The notes below the pieces were generated by a model. It made no database searches. It saw only the letters and a program-made list of their open reading frames with translations, and was not told the origin of the DNA. A stretch of 64,000 nucleotides of DNA. It comes from Miscanthus floridulus. Taxonomy: Eukaryota; Streptophyta; Magnoliopsida; Poales; Poaceae. Below are positions 1-11,247 of this stretch, in pieces (the stretch's first letter is position 1; each line of letters starts with the position of its first letter). The stretch covers positions 63,232,111 through 63,296,110 of the forward strand of contig NC_089591.1 in the NCBI RefSeq assembly GCF_019320115.1, given 5' to 3'. The position numbers and the translations under genes were made by a program.

Positions 1-384
1 GTCGTATTTGGTTATGTCTCTTTAGATCAGGGTATAAATATAGATTGAGGGGCAATGTAAAAAAAAATCAATCAATATCAAAACCAATTTTTACTCCTAT
101 TTGCATCTACTTACTTTTCGGCGACTTCGTCAATTTGCATATTTTTCCTTTTTTACGAGTTCTCATTGATTCGGCGAGTTGCATCGCTTCAGTGCGACTT
201 TCGGCGATTCTCGAGTTCCGCGTGAGTACCTCTTGGCCGTGACTTCTGGGCATATCGCTGTTGTCAGGACCAAAGTGCTCGTATCTTCATCCTTGTCGAT
301 TAATAGGTCAAATCGACTGGCACGCTTTAGATATCGATTCGGGTATTAGCCCTTTGTGTTTGCAGATCCACTTTTGCATCAACA
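1..384 (+). repeat. 5' LTR (3' portion only) of the Tat element
   Basis: Positions 1-384 align almost base for base with 11632-12013. They differ by a longer A-run near 60 and a few substitutions. The LTR ends in CATCAACA, the complement of the TGTTGA start seen in the 3' LTR. The upstream half of the U3 lies outside the window. Confidence 0.92.
33..40 (+). promoter_or_regulatory. TATA box of the Tat LTR promoter
   Basis: TATAAATA lies at 33-40 and again at 11663-11670 in the 3' LTR, in the expected place between U3 and R. Transcription would start about 30 bases downstream. This is inferred from motif and position only. Confidence 0.6.
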
Positions 385-388
385 CATC

Positions 389-407
389 TTTTGGCATGCC
401 CAGTGGG
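389..407 (+). other. Putative primer-binding site next to the 5' LTR
   Basis: The stretch TTTTGGCATGCCCAGTGGG begins four bases after the LTR end. It resembles the TTGGC...GTGGG primer-binding sites common in grass gypsy elements. I did not match it to a particular tRNA. Confidence 0.5.
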
Positions 408-426
408 ACAAATTAATCCGATCAAT

Positions 427-2936
427 ATGTTCAATCCCGAGATCGATTCAGGGAACATTATCGCGGTATTAGAAGAAGATCTTAAGGAAGAGTAGAGGCA
501 TGCTATGGAAAAGGCTGTAGAAGAATATAGGCAGCTTTGTCTGAAATCATTTAGCCTGAACAAGAGTGGACAAGTCATCTAGAAGCAAGATTTGCCATTG
601 CCTCGGCAGGTTACCTTTGACTCCAATCCTGGTAAACTTCAAGAGATGGTTAATTTTACAGTAAATCATGCTTTGATTAATCATTCCAATGTGCTGTCCA
701 ATACTGTTTATAATGCTATGGTTCGAACTCTCAAAGAAGGACAAGCATCACTGTATTACGTTGGGCCTGCCTATCACCAACCAGAGCCGGCATCTATCAA
801 TACTCCATTGGCTCCCTCGGCTGTTGTGGGTACAGAAGTTACTTCTTCTCTAGTATCAGCAGGCTTACCTAATATTCAATCTACACCGATACGATCAGAT
901 CTGGTACTACCAGGAGGACGAGTTTGGCTTAATACAGATCTATCGGCATCAGCTATGTTAGGCCATGTGTCTCAGAATAGCCAGATTCCTACTAATTGGT
1001 GGGGATATGGTATGTCTCCGGAGTCATCTGCTTTCAATCCTGGGTTACCTCAAGTGTTTGATGCAGTAGAAAAAGCTCCTATACCATCGGCTGTTTCGCC
1101 AATGGCTCAAGTGCCTCAATATGCCACAGCAACTACTGTGCAACCAACTCTAGGAGGTTTCTAGATGCCTTTGGTTCAAACATCCAATTCAAGTTCATCG
1201 GCAAGCTTACTGCCAATGCAGCAGAAAGCCCCTGCTATGAGTCAAACTGGGGTTCAGTTCATGCCTCAAGCTGGTTATAATTATCCAACAATGTTAGCAA
1301 ATTGCCAGCCATCGGTAAGTTTTGTACCGATGAATTCTAATAATGGTTGGTCAGGACAGTTACCTGTTCAACATATAGTTCAGCAAAATCAGTAAGTTGC
1401 AAGGATTCAACAAGGTCATATGCAAGCTGGTTTCCAGAATCATGCATCGCAGCTCAGCCAATGAATCCTTTCCAACAGGTTAATGGACCACAAGTAACGG
1501 CAAATATGCCAATTGCTGGAGATCGTGGGCCACAAAGATATGTGGAGGGATATCAGCAGGCACCTCCTGTAGAAATTTAGCCAGTTCGTCAGCAGGAGGC
1601 TGATGCTTTTTGGGCCGATAAGATAGCAGAAATTATGAAGGATCAGTTTGGGATAAAGCCTAAGGTCAATACTTATTCTTATCGGACTCCATACCCTCCT
1701 ACATATGATTTAATTCCTCTCCCAAATCGGTACAAGGTACCAAATTTCACTAAATTCTCTAGGCAAGATGATACATCAATAATGAAACACATCAATCGCT
1801 TCATTATTCAATGTGGAGAGGCAGCTAGCAGAGATGAATTAAGAGTTCGATTATTTTCATCATCTTTGTCTGGATCGGCATTTACATGGTTCATTTTATT
1901 ACCACCAAATTCTATTATTACTTGGGTTGATCTAGAAAAACAATTTCATAAGTATTTCTTTGCTGGAATCCATAAAAAGAAGCTTACCGATTTAGTAAAA
2001 TTGAGACAGCGTAATGATGAATTGGTAGAAAGCTTTGTGCAAAGGCTACGAGATGTAAAAAATAAGTGCTACAGCCTGGTGCTGGATGATCGGCAGCTTG
2101 CTGATCTGGCTTTCCAAGGGTTATTGCCATATCTTAAAGACAGATATGCTTCTCAGGAGTTTGAAAGCCTCAGTCATCTTGTGCAAAGGATCTCTGATAA
2201 AGATACTAGGGTTTTTGAACCTAAAAGGAATTAGAGTAAAAAAGTATCATTTGTTAAAGAAGTAGGAGATTCTGATTCTAATGAAGAACCAGTTATTGGC
2301 TTAGCTGAGTGGGTTAAGAATAAAAAGATGATATCTTGTCTCTTTGGTTAGAAAGAGCCAGAAAAGTTTACGTTTGATATCACCAAGGCCGATAAGATAT
2401 TTGATCTTCTGCTTCAAGAGGGCCAAATTAAGCTATCACCTAATTATGTGATCCCATCGGCAGAAGAGTTGAAGAAAATCTTGTAATACAAATGGCACAA
2501 TGCAACTTCACACAGTACAAATGAGTGCAAGGTGTTCAGGCAACAGTTACAATCGGCTATTGAATTTGGGAGAATTAAGTTTGGTACTTCCAAGGCCCAG
2601 AAGCCGATGAAAATTGATCAACACCCTTTTCCAGTAAATATGTTGGAGGCCAAAGGGAAGACCAAGGTATTAACGTCAGAGGCTGCTGAGAAAAACGCAT
2701 CAGTGGATCCCCAACATCGGATAACTACCGATGATGCAAAAAGTAAGGGTTTGCTAGGAGAAAACAGTAGTTCTAAAAACCCTCCTCGACCTGGCGTTGT
2801 GATTACCCATCGAAGGCAGCAGGAGGGTTGGCGTCAGCGTAAGGACCGATATCGACAACAGCAAGAAGAGAGACATCGGAAAGAATGGTATCGGCATAAA
2901 GATCATTGGAGGTGCCAGTTTTTCATCCATTGCTGA
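427..2936 (+). pseudogene. gag of the Tat retrotransposon, interrupted
   Basis: Reading starts at the ATG at 427 in frame 1 and switches to frame 3 near 1395-1420. The N-terminal part is rich in Pro, Ser, Gln and Ala (about 600-1580). The retrotransposon gag core is clear at 1635-2234, with an HINRF start, a TWF segment and an EKQFHKYF segment, typical of the capsid fold. A basic Arg/Gln/His-rich stretch follows at 2800-2936. In-frame stops fall at 493, 580, 1162, 1393, 1578, 2232, 2349, 2484 and 2934. Most are TAG. Gag would form the cytoplasmic particle that packages element RNA, but this copy cannot. Confidence 0.82.
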
Positions 2937-2951
2937 GAAGAAGGTATTAAA

Positions 2952-4101
2952 TTGCCAACTGTTGAAAATTGCCCTGAGTGCAATGGTTATTATGGGGTCA
3001 ATCGGTCAGAAAGGAGGTTTCAACCTGGCAATCAAGGTTTATTTATCAATGAGCCGATTAGAGGCAGAGTATCAGTGCATGATCGGCTGGGGGGCAGACT
3101 TAGTGTACATGAAAGGCTTGGTAAATGTGCTGGATATTTTCCAAGGAATCAAGAGGAGCTTGAGGAGATGGCAAACGCAAGAGTTCCCGATGAAGAAATA
3201 TTCTACAGAGACCCTAATATATGCTGTGTAGAATCGACTGGGACCTATTATCAGCCGGTTTGGAAAACCAAGTTTCCTCGATGGTGCCCGGAGGGTCTGA
3301 CAAAGACATAGAAAATGAGGATGCAACGTGAGCATCAGGAGGATTTATACCGAGAGGAAAATCCCTCCAATAAGAGGTTCGGTCATCAGCAGTGGCAGGT
3401 AAAACACAAAAATAAGGGTCCATCGGTAGATGTTAATATGGTATTCATGTTGCCAATGGAGTTTTTGGCACTATCTGATAATGAGGAAGAAGTTGTTCTC
3501 TCTGATCAAGTAGCTCAGTTGACACTAGATCCAATGATGGTTGTTTTTGAGAAACCTACCGATGATGAGAGACAGCATCTTAAGGCTTTGTTTGTGAAAG
3601 GCAGAGTTGATGGGCAGCCTGTATCTAAGATACTTATCGACGGAGGGGCCGCGATTAATATTATGCCTTATGTGATGTATCGGAAACTTGGTAAGGGAGA
3701 TCAAGACTTGACCAAAACCGATATAATGCTGAAGGATTTTGAAGGCAATGTGTCACCAGCTAAAGGGGCAGTATGCATTGAATTGACCATCGGCAGCAAA
3801 ACCTTACCGACGATGTTCTTTGTTTTTAATGGCAAGGGTGCATATAATCTGCTTCTAGGGAGGGATTGGATTCATGCTAATTGTTGTGTTTCTTCTACAA
3901 TGCATCAATGCCTCGTATAGTGGATTGGGGATAAGATTGAGTTTGTCCCTGGTGATTCTTCTTATATCATCGCATTGGGAGAATCAGATACTTATGAGCG
4001 AACTAAATGCATATTAGGAGAAGTTTAGGAAAAAGAGTTACTTAGAGTTGCTGATTATGAAATTCCACCGATCCAAGCAGTCGGTTCTGAAGAAGAGTTT
4101 T
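2952..4101 (+). pseudogene. Gag tail and aspartic protease of the Tat retrotransposon
   Basis: The same frame (frame 3) continues to 4101. The protease domain is recognisable at about 3580-3890, with a LIDGGAAINIM active-site segment (a D-G-G form of the usual D-S/T-G) and a LLGRDWI segment near its end. Gag-pol cleavage is the known role of this family. Stops fall at 3309, 3918, 4026 and 4101. The 3918 stop sits where relatives usually have Gln before a WxGD segment. A frameshift just after 4101 moves reading into frame 2. Confidence 0.8.
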
Positions 4102-4102
4102 A

Positions 4103-6151
4103 ATGGATAGGTTTGCCGATGATGGAAAATTAGGTCAAAGGTTCACATCGGCAGATGATTTAGTAGAAGTAGATATTGGTGATGGTGATAGGCCAAGACC
4201 TACTTTTATTAGTGCTAAGTTAGATTCCAAGTGTAAGCAGCAAGTAACTGATTTGTTAAAAGAGTATAAAGATTGTTTTGCTTGGGATTATACTGAGATG
4301 CCTGGATTAGACCGATCGATAGTTGAACATCGATTACCTATCAAATCTGAATTTTGGCCACATCAGCAGCCAGCGCGCCGATGCAACCCTAATATACTTC
4401 CTGACATTAAGGCCGAAATAACTAAATTAATTGAGGCAAAGTTTATTCAGTAGTGTCGATATGTAGAGTGGATCTCTAATGTGGTTCCTGTTTATAAGAA
4501 AAATGGAAAACTTCGTGTTTGTATTGATTTTAGGAATCTCAACAAAGCCACACCGATGGATGGCTATCCAATGCCGATTGCTGATTTGTTGATTGATGCT
4601 ACAGCCGGACATCAAATTATTAGCTTCATGGATGGTAATGCAGGTTACAATCAAATATTCATGGCTGAAGAAGATATTCCCAAGACTGCTTTCAGATGTC
4701 CAGGTCATGTAGGGTTGTTTGAGTGGATAGTCATGACGTTTGGTTTGAAAAATGCCGGCGCTACTTATCAAAGAGCTATAAACTTTATTTTTCATGAATA
4801 CATCGGCACATTAGTGGAGATCTACATTGATGATGTAGTGATTAAGTCTGGAGATATCACAAAACATCTAGCCGATCTACGAAAGATACTGGACTGCACA
4901 AGGAAGCATGGATTGAAGATGAATCCTAATAAATGTGCGTTTGGTGTATCGGCAGGTCAATTCTTGGGTTTTATGGTGCATCAGCGGGGCATCGAAATCA
5001 GTAGGAAGTCTATTGATGCAATTAACAAGGTGGTTGCTCCTGCCAATAAAACTGAATTGCAATCTTTGATCGGTAAGATTAATTTCATTAGAAGATTCAT
5101 ATCTAATCTATCGGGTAAGATCAAGGCTTTCAGTCCATTACTTAAATTGAAAGCCGATCAGGAATTTATATGGGGAGCTGAGCAGCAGTTAGCCCTAGAT
5201 GAAATTAAGAAATATTTAACAAATCCTTCAGTGCTAGTTCCACTTCAACACGGGAAACCTTTCAGGTTGTATTTGTCAACTGATGATACCATTATCGGTT
5301 TAGCTCTTATTCAAGAATTTGAAGGGAAAGAACGTGTTATTTATTATTTGAGCAGAAGATTAGTGGATGCTGAGACAAGGTATTCGGCCATCGAAAAATT
5401 ATGTCTGTGTTTATACTTTTCTTGTGTCAAATTAAGATATTATTTGTTATCTGCCGAATGTACGGTCATATGCAAAGACAACGTAGTTAAGTATATGCTG
5501 TCGATGCCGATATTAAGTGGTAGAATCGGCAAGTGGATTTTAGCATTATTAGAATTTGAACTACATTACGAATCGACTAAGGCAGTTAAGGGGCAGGTTA
5601 TGGCTGATTTTGTCACTCAGCATTGTAATACAGTGGACTCTCTGGAGGTTGCTTCTTGGACACTTTTCTTCGATGGGTCCACATGTGGTGAAGGAGCAGG
5701 TATCGACATTATGTTGATTTCACCTCGAGGAAGGAAGTATGAGTTTTCATTGTCGATTGTTGCTACATCGACAAACAATCAGGCTGAATACCAAGCCTTG
5801 ATAAAATGGTTAGAATTGCTGAAGGAGATACGTGCTGATGTTGTTGACATCTTTGGTGATTCTATGCTAGTTATAAATCAATTGGCTGGGATTTATGAAT
5901 GTCGAAGTGAAGTTTTAATTTCGTATTATAAAAGATGTTTGCAATTGTTGAAAGGGTTTAGAGATTTTTGTCTTGAACATATTTCTCGACTGCATAATAA
6001 AGAGGCTAATCGACTAGCTCAGCATGCTTCAGGGTATCAGCCTATTCAGAAAGTGCTAACATCGGCAATCGATACCAATGACTGGAGAAAGGAGATTGTC
6101 GATTATTTAAAGGATCCATATAAAAAGGTTGAAAGATGTATAAGGTTCTAA
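4103..6151 (+). pseudogene. Reverse transcriptase, RNase H and second (archaeal-type) RNase H of the Tat element
   Basis: The RT runs from about 4300 to 5150 and carries the CIDFRNLNKAT segment, FMDGNAGYNQI and the catalytic YIDD at 4823-4834. The usual retroviral-type RNase H follows, with a YLSRRLVDAE segment near 5350. A second RNase H starts near 5650 with FFDGSTCGEGAG, then NNQAEYQAL and a GDSMLV segment, which keep the expected D-E-D residues. This extra archaeal-like RNase H is a hallmark of the Tat lineage. The only breaks here are a TAG at 4451 and a TAA at 6149, so this is the best preserved part of the element. Confidence 0.9.
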
Positions 6152-6163
6152 GCTACCAAGTAT

Positions 6164-7339
6164 GTGCTCCTCGATGATGAATTATATTATCGAACTATAG
6201 ATGGAGTTTTACTCAGATGTGTTAGCAGTGATGAATCGAAAAGCTTGATGGGTAAAATTCATGAAGGAGTGTGTGGAGCGCATCAATCAGCTTTCAAGAT
6301 GAAATGGATGATCAGAAGGAATGGATACTATTGGCCAACTATTCTTGAAGATTATTTTAAATATTATAAAGGATGTCAGGGGTGTCAAAAGTTTGGTAAT
6401 ATTCAAAGAGCGCCTGCATCGGCTATGAACCCTATAATTAAACCTTGGCCGTTCCGGGGATGGGCTATCGATCTCATCGGTCAGATTTATCCACCATCGA
6501 GCAAAGGACATAAATTTATTCTGGTTGCTACCGATTATTTCACAAAATGGGTTGAGGCAATTCCTTTAAAAAAGGTGACATCGGCTAATATGATCGATTT
6601 TGTGAAAGAGCATATTGTTTACCGATTTGGTATTCCTCAAACTATCACTATCGATTAGGGTACTATGTTTACATCGGGAGAATTTGATAAGTTTGCTGTA
6701 GGTATAGGAATTAAAGTTTTAAATTCTTCTCCATATTATGCTCAAGCTAATGGTCAGGCTGAGGCTTCTAACAAAGGGATCATCAAACTCATTAAGTGCA
6801 AAATTAAAGAAAATCCTAAGAGGTGGCATACAGTATTAAATGAAGCCTTGTGGTCATATCGGATGTCATGTCATGGTGCAACCAAAGTAACGCCCTATCA
6901 GTTAGTATATGGACACGACACAGTATTGCCTTGGGAAATTAAAACTGGCTCTAGGCGAATACGTTCTCAAAATCAGTTGACAGCCGATGATTATGATACT
7001 CTTATGAAGGATGAGTTGGAAGATGTGGCGGGTCATCGGTTAAGGGCTTTAGTTAGCATCGAAGAAAATAAGAAAAGAGTAGCCAGATGGTATGACAAGA
7101 AGGTGAAGGTAAAGGAGTTTGCCGATGGAGATCTGGTCTGGAAATTGATTTTACCGATTGGGACTAAAAGTTCAAAGTTTGGAAAGTGGTCTCCTAATTG
7201 GGAAGGTCCATATCAGATAAATTAGTCTGTTCCTGGTAACGCATATATTCTAGAAACCCTCGAAGGGGTTATGTTTCCTAGAGCATTAAATGGAAAATAT
7301 TTAAAGAAATATTACCCTAGTATTTGGATGGATGCATAA
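6164..7339 (+). pseudogene. Integrase of the Tat retrotransposon
   Basis: The zinc-binding N-terminus shows the H-H-C-C pattern (HEG..CGAHQ followed by CQGCQ). The catalytic core has its first Asp in WAIDLIG, its second in TITID and its Glu in the GQAEASNKG segment. A TAG at 6656 replaces the Gln normally found right after the second catalytic Asp. Another TAG lies at 7223. The C-terminal segment continues to a natural-looking TAA at 7337-7339. Integrase would join the cDNA to the genome, but this copy is dead. Confidence 0.87.
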
Positions 7340-7425
7340 AAGTATAAGTGCCGATAATAGTCCTATCGGCTAGAATTATACAAGGATGTCAATGTCTCAT
7401 AAAGTGCCAATGCAATAGACAAAAT

Positions 7426-10400
7426 TTACAAGTTTAACAAGGATTGGATAGCCAATATCGCACGCAGGCGAATCTGGTCGGCTTCCTTCATTTCTTTGAT
7501 GTCTTCATCGGCAGCACCCTCCACAGGCTTGAGTTTTTTCTTCATGGCCAAGGCTTTGCGAGCCTGGATGTCTCTTTCTTGCTGAAGGGCCTTGATGGCA
7601 TCGGGTAGCTGGTTTTCTTCTTGTTGAGCATGAGTTAAGGCTGCCTCGACTTCTTTCAATTCAGCCAATAGAGCCATCCTCTTTGCCGATAAATCTAAGA
7701 TTTTCTGCTTAAGTTCAGCGCCCGAAGTCTGCAAGTTACCGATGCCCTTGTGCTTCTCATCGGCAATCTGTTTCAGTTGTAGCATCTCTTCTTTGAGTTG
7801 AGCCTGAGCTGCTCTATCGGCAATACGTTAAGCAGCCCATTGATATTGCAGTTGGCGGCTTTCTAAATGGGCTGCTGGGAAGAGTGCTTCTTCAACATCG
7901 ACAGGGACCTGGCCATGGATTGTTTTGAAAATTGCCTTTGCAGGGTCCGAGTCATCTACCAGTTGGGCGGTATCCTGCTGTAACAAGTCTAGGAGAGCTT
8001 CCAACTTGGACTTAATTTCTGTCGATATTGTTCCCAGTGTAAGGAAAGAACTTGCTTCCTCTCCATCATCATCAGAAACATCAATGGCAAAGGAAAATAG
8101 GCTATTTGGGGAGTCTTGTTCCTGAGAAAAAGAAAAAGAAGTCAGTTAAGGATAAGTATGAATATTATAAATCGACTAGGTCAATCAGCTTACCTGTTTC
8201 AAGGCAATTTCCTGTACTTGGCTGGAGGAAGCAGCCTAGAGTATGCCGTGTGGAGGATCGGCTGAGCTTGCCAATGGGATATCCTCTATGGCCTCATTGG
8301 TGGTTGGCCCTTAGGGTATGATGACTGATGGTATGTCCTGTACAGGAGGATTAACTGCTTGCTCAGTTGCATCAACTGATTCTTGCCAGCTTGCAGACGT
8401 TGGGGCAAATGTGGGGATCGGCATGGACTTCTGTCGTTTTGGCTATGCCTCGGCATTTGTTAAGGCTTTGCGCTTTGCTTGGGCCTCAGCAACGGTTGGC
8501 TGGGGGGCATCGGCACTTGTTGGTTGTGGAGCTTGAACATCTGGTACACTTGCCGATGTACCTATTTGTTGCTGCAAAACAAGTGTAAGGTATGATATTT
8601 AACAGATAAAATGTAAAATCAAAGGAATACCTCTGAAGGTTTGTTAGAGATAGTGGTGCTTGATGTCAGAGGAATTGCTGATGACGATCCAGCAGCGGCT
8701 CTTACACCCTGATGATTAATGTTAATACAGTCTGTGATCGGCATGAGTAGAAATAAATAGGGCTGTTACCTTGAATGCCTTGATCAGGGTTGTAGCAGCA
8801 GCCAATGGAGTGGCCCTAGCTGTAGCCAATTTGGACTTGGAGGTGATGGTCTTGGCACGGGTCTTCTGGTGAGTCAAAGCAGCTAAGGTGGGGGCATTGT
8901 AGCCGATCGGTGATATCGAGGAAATAGGCCAAAGATCGAAGGGTTTCCCACTTTTACTCATAGATGGTGCTGGGTTGTTAACCTGTCACGAGAAAGTTAG
9001 TTACCGATATATGAAAGGAAAAAGCAAAAGGGAGTTAAAAGAAACTTACTGCGTCATCGGGAATGGCGTATTCAGGGTCGATCATGTGCCGATATGTGTG
9101 AGCAGATGTTGCAAACAGTTGTTCCCTCCACTCTCGCCACCATTGCTTATATGATTCGGTGATGAAAGATGTTGGCGTCCAGATGGATAGATCGACATCT
9201 GTAGTATCGGCATCGGGGGAGAGTCACACTACCCTGCTCCAATCTGTTCCGTAGGTGATTGTTTCTCTGGGTTTGATCACATTGGCAAAATAAAGTTTGA
9301 TTGGCAGTTGCCCAAAAGCCAATTGACGGGATACTGCCGATGGATTGTAAAATTCATATGTGATATTGGTGTTTTTCCCGCTACCGAATGTGTTTACTGG
9401 GATTGCCCTGGGAGTAATGATGGCCATCATGAGTTCATTATCCTAATTCAGAGTGTCATCGGCAAAGTTGAAAAGAAGGGGGAATATGTTTTCTTCATCA
9501 ATATAAGGTACCCAGGCCCTATGATCATGAGAAAGACCATTGTAGAAGCTTTAGAAAAATCTGTCGAGCTGGTCTTCATTGGCCTCTGTTCCAGGGAGGA
9601 CAATTATGGCTTCACCAAAATTGAGGGGTGAGCGTGTTGCTGATTCCTCATCCCCAAGCACATGGTCTTCAGTAATTTCTCGTGGGAATTGTTGGGCAAA
9701 GAAGTCCCATTGCAAATGTTTGTGCATATGGACATTCAGCCACATGTTGATAAACCACCATGGGCCTCCTAAGTTGCCGATGGGTTCACCAAGCAAAAGT
9801 TTCTGAGACACTTAATGAAGAAGATGATAAATGGAGCTCAGAAGGTATCGGCCAAGAGGGAACCTTACACCATTGGCCAAGAGTTTAGCCGCAGGGAGGA
9901 AGGTGTTGGTTGGTCCTACTGATCGACCACAGAAGATAAATTTTTCTAACCACATATTCAAGAATGTGACATGTTCCCTCTGGTTAACTGTCCTGGTCCT
10001 CTAGCATTCTTGAATATATCCCGTCCAACCGCCGATGTTGCGGGTATTCACCCTGTATTCAGATTTTCTACCATAGATGGAGCCTTCATCGGCAGTTGAA
10101 ATGTCTAAGCCAGTGAGCATGTAGACATCGGCAAGTGTGGGAGTAGCTGGGCCATGTCCAAACATAAAAGTGTTTGTTGTGTCTGACCAGAAGTAAGTAG
10201 CTGAAATCATCATTGACTCGTTCTTTTGCATATCGGCAATGGATAGCCTAATGCATTGGTCTAGCTTCCGTTCTGCCCAGTGTACTTGCATCGACCTGTT
10301 GACCCTCAAGTACCAATCTTTCCACCCTTTGGTGGTTTTGGGCCAAGATCGGAATGTATCTTTTCATAAATTCAGAGAGAAATTTTGGGCTCTAAAAGGG

Positions 10401-10646
10401 ATTCTGTTAACCTCTGCATTAATTAGATCAGTTGGATCTGGGTTGCCCATTGGCCCTAGGCATTGAAAATGCGGCTGATCGGTTGGAATAACTAATTTAT
10501 TGCGAAGTTCCTAAGTTTAGAGGATCCGAAGAACAAAGAAAAAGAGAAAAAATTACCAACTGTATGAACTCGCAAAGACCAGAGAAATCGAGGTAAAAAG
10601 TAACGGAAGTGGAACGAACCACAGGGACGTCGAAGTTGATTGCCAT
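7426..10646 (-). pseudogene. Antisense plant-mobile-domain (PMD) gene carried between integrase and 3' LTR
   Basis: Read on the minus strand, an ATG at 10646 opens a 30-codon exon. It ends at a GT donor (10556-10555), and reading resumes in phase after a TTAG acceptor at 10510. The main exon encodes a PMD-like region: WYLRVN, TLADVYMLTGLD, REHVTFLNMWLEKF, FPLGRYLLSSIYHLL and IGNLGGPWWFINMW. Further segments extend to about 8722. A Lys/Glu-rich coiled coil lies at 7785-7426, probably after introns. Stops at 10364 (TGA), near 9998 (TAG) and at 9811-9813 (TAA) break this copy. PMD proteins occur both in transposons and in plant genes of the MAIN/MAIL type. The function inside a retrotransposon is unknown to me. 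Downstream exon borders are uncertain. Confidence 0.75.
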
Positions 10647-10809
10647 TATCTTGAGGTAGATGGGGGCATGAGCTGGAGACTTGAGGTTGACGCTGGAGAA
10701 AAGTTCTTATTGGTTGAGGTCGCACAGTTGTTCGTCGGAGTCACCACTGGAAAGAGAGAATGCCAAAGATTGGAATCTGAGGGAAGAAGGCGAGCGTTCT
10801 GAAAAAATC

Positions 10810-10817
10810 TATTTATA
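10810..10817 (-). promoter_or_regulatory. TATA box for the antisense PMD gene
   Basis: On the minus strand this reads TATAAATA, about 165 bases upstream of the ATG at 10646. That leaves room for a start site and a 5' leader of about 130 bases. It suggests the antisense gene has a promoter separate from the LTR. Inferred from sequence only. Confidence 0.5.
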
Positions 10818-11232
10818 AGCCACTTGGAGTAGGGGTATTCTAGACTTATCTCTATGCCACGCGCATGTGGGTCGAGGTGGTTCAGATGGATATGGTAACT
10901 GTTCACACGATAATCAAGGGATTGTATAGATGATTTGATGGCAAGTAATCATGACTTAGAAGAGATCTCGGTACAGGATATTTTAATTCTGAAAATGGCG
11001 GCATTATTATGTTAGGATCTTGCCGATGGATTATTGTTTCGGTATCTTAACCATAATCAGGGCAAGAGTGGTTGGAAATTATGCGATATTTACTGAGGTG
11101 CATGAATCAAGACTAGATTTGATTAGATTTGATAACAGATCAAGTTTTGGCTTAGAGGATAAGTTACAATAATTGGGCGAAGTCAAACGTTATCTGTAGT
11201 AAATTTCGGAGCATTAATGGTTTTATACTATG

Positions 11233-11247
11233 AAATTGGGGGGCACG
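11233..11247 (+). other. Polypurine tract of the Tat element
   Basis: AAATTGGGGGGCACG directly precedes the TGTTGA start of the 3' LTR. This is the expected primer site for plus-strand DNA synthesis. Confidence 0.75.
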
